A stretch of 64,000 nt of DNA from Nonomuraea sediminis (GTDB taxonomy: Bacteria > Actinomycetota > Actinomycetes > Streptosporangiales > Streptosporangiaceae): positions 1 to 64,000 of the forward strand of contig NZ_JAHDTI010000027.1 in NCBI RefSeq assembly GCF_018531495.1, in the 5' to 3' direction. Below are positions 60,161-64,000 of the stretch, piece after piece. The position numbers and the translations under genes are program-made. Every line of letters starts with the position of its first letter. Position 1 is the stretch's first letter. Under the pieces are notes generated by a model. That model was not told the DNA's origin. It searched no databases and was given only the letters and a program-made list of their open reading frames with translations.

Positions 60161-60721
60161 ATGAACGGATCAAGGGTGGCCGGGCTGCTGCTGGCCGCCG
60201 GTCGGGGGACCAGGCTCGGCACGCCCAAGGCGCTGCTGGAGTACGAGGGCGAGCGGCTCGTCGACCGCGGGGTCCGGCTGCTGGAGGAGGGCGGCTGCCA
60301 TCCGGTGGTCGTCGTCCTCGGCGCGGTGACGGTGCAGGTGCGCCGAGCGGTGGCTGTGCGCAACCCCGAGTGGCGCATGGGCATGGGCTCCTCGCTGCGC
60401 GTCGGCCTGGCCGCGCTGCCGCCGGAGGCGGAGGCGGTGGTGATCGCGCTGGTGGACCAGCCCTTCATCAAGCCCGCCGCAGTGCGCGCGCTCATCGAGT
60501 CCGACGCCGAGGTCGCGGTCGCCACGTACGGCGGGCAGCGGCGTAACCCGGTGCTCATCACCCGCCCGCACTTCGCCGAGGTGGCGGAGATGGCGGTCGG
60601 CGACGTCGGCGCCCGCCCGTTCCTCAAGGCCTACCCGGAACTCGTCACCGACGTCGCCTGCGACGGCCTCGGCGACCCCACCGACATCGACACCCCGGAG
60701 GACCTCACCCTGCTGCGCTGA
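60161..60721 (+). CDS. MobA-like molybdenum cofactor nucleotidyltransferase
   Basis: 186 residues, NTP-transferase fold. N-terminal LLLAAGRGTRLGTPKALLEYEG and the metal-binding LVDQPFI identify the MobA/MocA family, which transfers CMP or GMP to molybdopterin. Position after XdhC suggests a cytidylyltransferase for a CO dehydrogenase or xanthine dehydrogenase type cofactor. ATG 60161, 9 nt after the previous gene. Convergent with the next gene. Confidence 0.9.
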   Translation: MNGSRVAGLLLAAGRGTRLGTPKALLEYEGERLVDRGVRLLEEGGCHPVVVVLGAVTVQVRRAVAVRNPEWRMGMGSSLRVGLAALPPEAEAVVIALVDQPFIKPAAVRALIESDAEVAVATYGGQRRNPVLITRPHFAEVAEMAVGDVGARPFLKAYPELVTDVACDGLGDPTDIDTPEDLTLLR

Positions 60722-60731
60722 CGAACTCCGC

Positions 60732-61646
60732 TCACATGCGGAGCGAGGCGACGGCGGCCCGGTGGTCGCTGCCGGTGGCGGGGGCGACGCCGGCCCGGGT
60801 GGCGGTCATGCCGCGATAGAGGATGTGGTCGGGGCGGGTGATCGGGAACTGGGACGGCCAGGTGAACCCGAACCCGTCGCCGGCGGCGCGCTGGGCGTCG
60901 GTGAGCGGGGGAGTCAGGCCGTTCATCCCGCGGTCGGTGGTGGCCGTGTTGAGGTCGCCGAGCAGCAGCAGCCGCTTGCTGGGGTCGGCGTCGACGAGCT
61001 TGCGGGCGTGCGCGAGCGACGCGTCGCGGGAGGCGGTCATGCCGGGCCTGGCCGAGGCCAGGTGCATGACGTACACGGTGAGCTTGCCCTTGGGCGTGGT
61101 GACGACGGCGCGCAGGGCGCGGGGCCAGCCGAGGCCGACGTCGAGCGGCTGGGTGTCGCTGATCGGGTAGCGGCTCCACAGGCCGACCGTGCTGACCGGG
61201 TAGTGGTACTTGAACATCTTGTTGAGCTGCTTGGCCGCGGGCCCGCCGGGGGTGAGCTCCTCGGCCGCCAGCAGGTCGAGGTTGTCGGCGATCGTGCGCA
61301 CCGCCTCGCCGGAGGCGCTGTTGCGCACGCCCACGTTGACCGTGCCGACCCTGAGGTCGCTCGGCCCGCCGGGCGGCGACATGACCAGGGTCGAGCCGAA
61401 CATGGCCGCCCACACCACGCCCGGCAGCAGCGCGGCCACGGTGGCCGCCTTCGAACGGGCGGCCACGGCCCCGGCCAGCAGCAGCGGAACGCTCCAGCCG
61501 ACCCACGGCAGCAGGCTCTCCACGACCGGCGTGACCCCGCCGAGCGCCGGGATCAGCTGGTGACCGGCGAGCACGACGGCCACCAGGCAGGACACGACGA
61601 TCACGACCCGTTTCAGCACTCGAACCAGGCTAGCGAGCTTTCCCAC
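60732..61646 (-). CDS. Membrane-anchored endonuclease/exonuclease/phosphatase-fold protein
   Basis: 304 residues. Three N-terminal transmembrane helices (within residues about 8-85), then an EEP domain with VGTVNVGVRNS, LGDLNTATTD and the catalytic SDHRAAVASL at the C-terminus. The active site should face outside the cell; substrate could be nucleic acid or a phosphoester. The start is uncertain: GTG 61646 gives MGKLASLVRVLKR with a positive N-terminus; GTG 61619 is also possible. Neither has a good Shine-Dalgarno. Confidence 0.85.
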   Translation of the reverse strand: MGKLASLVRVLKRVVIVVSCLVAVVLAGHQLIPALGGVTPVVESLLPWVGWSVPLLLAGAVAARSKAATVAALLPGVVWAAMFGSTLVMSPPGGPSDLRVGTVNVGVRNSASGEAVRTIADNLDLLAAEELTPGGPAAKQLNKMFKYHYPVSTVGLWSRYPISDTQPLDVGLGWPRALRAVVTTPKGKLTVYVMHLASARPGMTASRDASLAHARKLVDADPSKRLLLLGDLNTATTDRGMNGLTPPLTDAQRAAGDGFGFTWPSQFPITRPDHILYRGMTATRAGVAPATGSDHRAAVASLRM

Positions 61647-61787
61647 GCCGCGCGGCGCACTACGACGGCGCGACCGGGAAACCCGCGCCCAAGAGATCGC
61701 GAAGGCCCAGCGTGGCATGGTCATCCCGGTCACGGTAACCTGTAGCCCACAAAACGGAACATCATTCGGTTTCGATGGGAGCCCGGG

Positions 61788-62828
61788 ATGCGCATCGGTA
61801 TGGGTCTCAACTACGCGGGCGGCTTCAAGGAGACGGTCTCCGAGCTGGCCGACTACGAGCGGGCGGGGCTCGACATCGTGTTCATCCCCGAGGCCTACAG
61901 CTTCGACGCGGTGAGCCAGATGGGCTACATCGCGGCCAAGACCGAGCGGCTGGAGATCGCCTCCGGCATCCTGCCGCTGTACTCGCGCACGCCCACGCTG
62001 CTCGCGATGACCGCGGCGGGCATGGACTACGTCTCCGACGGGCGCTTCACGCTCGGGCTCGGCGCCTCGGGGCCGCAGGTCATCGAGGGCTTCCACGGGG
62101 TTCCCTACGACGCGCCGCTCGGCCGTACCAGGGAGATCATCGAGATCTGCCGCAAGGTGTGGCAGCGCGAGCGGCTCACCTACGAGGGCAAGCACTACAC
62201 GCTGCCGCTCCCGCCCGAGCGCGGCACCGGCCTGGGCAAGGCCCTGAAGATCATCAACCACCCGGTACGGCCGCGCATCCCCATCGTGATCGCCGCCATC
62301 GGGCCGAAGAACGTCGAGCTCACCGCCGAGCTGGCCGAGGGCTGGGAGCCGATCTTCTACGTGCCGGAGAAGGCGGGCGAGGTGTGGGGGCCGTCGCTGG
62401 CCGCCGGCAAGGCCCGCCGTGGCGAGGAACTGGGCGAGCTGGACGTCATCGCGCAGGCCCCGCTGGCGATCGGCGAGGACGCGGCAGGGCTGCGTGAGCT
62501 CGGCAGGGCGATGGCCGCGCTGTACATCGGCGGCATGGGCGCCAAGGGCCGCAACTTCTACAACGAGCTGGCCAGGCGCTACGGCTACGAGAAGGAGGCC
62601 GAGCAGATCCAGGAGCTCTACCTGTCGGGCAAGAAGGACGAGGCCGCCGCGCTCGTGCCGGATGAGCTGCTGGAGAAGACGTCGCTGATCGGGTCCGAGG
62701 GCTTCGTGCGCGACCGGATCCAGGCGCTGAAGGAGTCGGGCGTCACCACGCTCAACGTGGCGCCGCTTGCCCACACCCACGAGGAGCGGGTCAAGCTCAT
62801 GGAGCGGGTCAAGGAGCTCGCTTCGTGA
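61788..62828 (+). CDS. LLM-class F420-dependent oxidoreductase
   Basis: 346 residues, luciferase-like TIM barrel. MRIGMGLNYAGGFKETVSELADYERAGLDIVFIPEAY, GRFTLGLGASGPQVIEGFHG and AAIGPKNVELTAELAEGW are typical of actinobacterial F420-using members (F420-LLM). Substrate unknown. ATG 61788 with GGGAG about 10 nt upstream. The stop codon overlaps a CRP-like site. Confidence 0.93.
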   Translation: MRIGMGLNYAGGFKETVSELADYERAGLDIVFIPEAYSFDAVSQMGYIAAKTERLEIASGILPLYSRTPTLLAMTAAGMDYVSDGRFTLGLGASGPQVIEGFHGVPYDAPLGRTREIIEICRKVWQRERLTYEGKHYTLPLPPERGTGLGKALKIINHPVRPRIPIVIAAIGPKNVELTAELAEGWEPIFYVPEKAGEVWGPSLAAGKARRGEELGELDVIAQAPLAIGEDAAGLRELGRAMAALYIGGMGAKGRNFYNELARRYGYEKEAEQIQELYLSGKKDEAAALVPDELLEKTSLIGSEGFVRDRIQALKESGVTTLNVAPLAHTHEERVKLMERVKELAS

Positions 62829-62838
62829 TGTAGATCAC
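62825..62838. promoter_or_regulatory. CRP/FNR-like site upstream of the symporter
   Basis: GTGA-TGTAGA-TCAC: exact half-sites of the CRP-family consensus TGTGA-N6-TCACA with correct N6 spacing; the outermost bases do not match. It overlaps the stop of the LLM gene and lies about 60 bp upstream of the leader peptide ORF, so activation or repression of the symporter unit by a CRP-type regulator is inferred. Confidence 0.6.
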
Positions 62839-62885
62839 CATTTGCGAGGGAATACCTACCTTTTTGCAGGGTGTTGAACCGACCT

Positions 62886-62969
62886 GTGAGGTTCTCTGTC
62901 GTGTTCGTGCTGCTCGTCGAGCGGCTGCACATCGACCTGTGCCGGGTGACCGGCACCAGCTGTCTCTGA
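62886..62969 (+). CDS. Short leader peptide ahead of the symporter gene
   Basis: 27 codons from GTG 62886 (GTG 62871 in frame is an alternative), ending TGA 62967-62969. The peptide ends ERLHIDLCRVTGTSCL. The H-(I/V)-D-L-x-R-V pattern with a terminal Cys is that of short 'putative leader peptides' in actinomycetes, often found upstream of sulphur or cysteine-related genes. It has two Cys codons and no good Shine-Dalgarno. A role in translation-dependent control of the gene 53 nt downstream is inferred. Confidence 0.65.
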   Translation: MRFSVVFVLLVERLHIDLCRVTGTSCL

Positions 62970-63022
62970 CTCCGAATCCCCTCGTCACCTTTTCCACAAT
63001 TTCATTCGGAGTCTTCCTCACC

Positions 63023-64000
63023 GTGAAGAGATTCAACTTCTCCCTGCAGTTGCTGCTGGGCCTCGTCGTCGGCATCGCGCTCGGGTTCGTCGCCAAGATC
63101 TGGGACGTCGCCTGGCTCGCCGACACGCTCACCCAGGTCGGCAAGATCTTCGTCAACCTGCTCAAGCTCGCCGTCCCGCCGCTGGTGTTCACCGCCGTGC
63201 TCGTCAGCGTCGCCAACCTGCGCAACGTCAACGGCGCCGCCCGCCTGGCGAGCAAGACGCTCGGCTGGTTCCTGGCCACCGCAGCGATCGCCGTGGCCAT
63301 CGGCATCGTGCTCGGCCTGGTCATCAACCCGGGCCAGGGCGTCACGCTCGACCTGAGCGGCGCCAAGAAGATCGACACCGAGGGCGCGGGCACCTGGCTC
63401 GACTTCCTCACCGGCATCATCCCGACCAACATCTTCACCGCGTTCACCGAGGTGAACGTCCTGCAGATCGTCTTCCTCGGCATCGTGCTCGGCGCCGCCG
63501 CGCTCGCGCTCGGCTCCAAGGCCGAGCCGTTCCTGTCGCTGAGCCGCTCGGTGCTCGAGCTCGTCCAGAAGGCCCTGTGGTGGGTCATCCGCCTGGCCCC
63601 GATCGGTACGGCCGGCCTCATCGGCAAGGCCGTGTCCACCTACGGCTGGGAACTGCTCGCCCCGCTGGCCAAGTTCAGCGTCGGCGTCTACGTCGGCTGC
63701 TTCATCGTGCTGCTCGCCGTCTACCCGACGCTGCTCGCGGTGTTCGGCAAGGTCAACCCGATCCAGTTCTTCCGCAACGCCTGGCCCGCGATCGAGCTGG
63801 CGTTCGTCTCCCGCTCGTCCGTCGGCACGCTGCCGCTGACGCAGCGGGTCACCATCGAACGCAACGGCGTCGACCGCGACTACGCCTCCTTCGCCGTGCC
63901 GTTCGGGGCCACCACCAAGATGGACGGCTGCGCCTCGATCTACCCGGCGCTGGCCGCGATCTTCGTGGCCCAGGTCTACGGCATCCACCTCGGCATCGGC
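63023..64000 (+). CDS. DAACS-family amino acid/dicarboxylate symporter (partial)
   Basis: At least 326 residues, running off the right edge. Begins GTG 63023 with KRFNFSLQLLLGLVVGIALGF. Multiple transmembrane helices, and the hallmark re-entrant loop region SRSSVGTLPLTQ followed by PFGATTKMDGCASIYP, correspond to the Ser-rich motif and NMDG-type motif of glutamate/cystine symporters. The family includes GltP, DctA and the cystine importer TcyP; the cysteine-containing leader peptide upstream hints at cystine, which is inference only. Confidence 0.93.
   Translation, partial: MKRFNFSLQLLLGLVVGIALGFVAKIWDVAWLADTLTQVGKIFVNLLKLAVPPLVFTAVLVSVANLRNVNGAARLASKTLGWFLATAAIAVAIGIVLGLVINPGQGVTLDLSGAKKIDTEGAGTWLDFLTGIIPTNIFTAFTEVNVLQIVFLGIVLGAAALALGSKAEPFLSLSRSVLELVQKALWWVIRLAPIGTAGLIGKAVSTYGWELLAPLAKFSVGVYVGCFIVLLAVYPTLLAVFGKVNPIQFFRNAWPAIELAFVSRSSVGTLPLTQRVTIERNGVDRDYASFAVPFGATTKMDGCASIYPALAAIFVAQVYGIHLGIG

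Overview
The window is 64 kb of very GC-rich actinomycete chromosome. The gene set points to a filamentous actinobacterium: a BldD regulator with an intact c-di-GMP signature, the actinobacterial integration host factor mIHF, an F420-type LLM oxidoreductase, a PyrR leader hairpin of the translational type, mycobacterial-type SOS boxes, and many GTG/TTG starts. The frequent GTACGG word, the degenerate spacer repeats and the overall gene order look most like Streptosporangiaceae (for example Nonomuraea). That placement is inference; no rRNA gene is present to settle it.

Layout. 1-6.1 kb is sparsely coding: an SOS-type promoter ahead of a SAV_6107-type HEPN gene, degenerate repeats, a DUF4261-like gene, a MarR-GNAT fusion, a ribbon-helix-helix/SRPBCC pair, then convergent bldD. 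6.4-13.3 kb (minus strand) is an arginine deiminase operon: APC permease, arcA, arcB, arcC, a second APC permease and a universal stress protein. 13.4-14.6 kb holds a DUF3040-like gene and a stand-alone F1 gamma subunit. 14.7-24.5 kb is a tightly overlapping pyrimidine operon (pyrR-pyrB-pyrC-carA-carB-pyrK-pyrD-pyrF) behind a PyrR-binding hairpin; pyrE is not here. 25-27 kb has a hydrolase between repeat-filled spacers.

27.1-43.7 kb is a largely housekeeping block on the plus strand: mihF, gmk, rpoZ, coaBC, a hypothetical gene, metK, an NB-ARC ATPase carrying an in-frame minisatellite, ATPase-less priA with its own low-complexity insert, two tandem paralogues of unknown function, def, fmt, rsmB, a PAP2 phosphatase and rpe. 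It supplies SAM, coenzyme A, GMP-kinase, RNA polymerase omega, initiator formylation/deformylation and rRNA methylation. 43.8-49.6 kb (minus) is a complete peptide/nickel-type ABC importer (permease-SBP-permease-ATPase-ATPase) with a hairpin behind the binding-protein gene. 49.9-52 kb carries an MpaB-type oxygenase and a secreted collagen-like protein flanked by duplicated intergenic DNA. 52.3-56.6 kb is an FMN-riboswitch riboflavin operon (ribD-ribE-ribM-ribBA-ribH). 56.6-60.7 kb is a PH-like protein followed by CO-dehydrogenase-type maturation genes (MoxR, VWA, XdhC/CoxF, MobA-like) with no structural enzyme genes in view. The right end has a membrane endonuclease/phosphatase-fold protein, an LLM oxidoreductase, and a DAACS symporter cut by the window edge, preceded by a CRP-like site and a short leader peptide.

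Most operons use 1-8 nt stop/start overlaps (ATGA, GTGA, TTGA). The long spacers contain degenerate GC-rich tandem repeats rather than genes. No tRNA, rRNA, CRISPR array, prophage or insertion sequence was seen.
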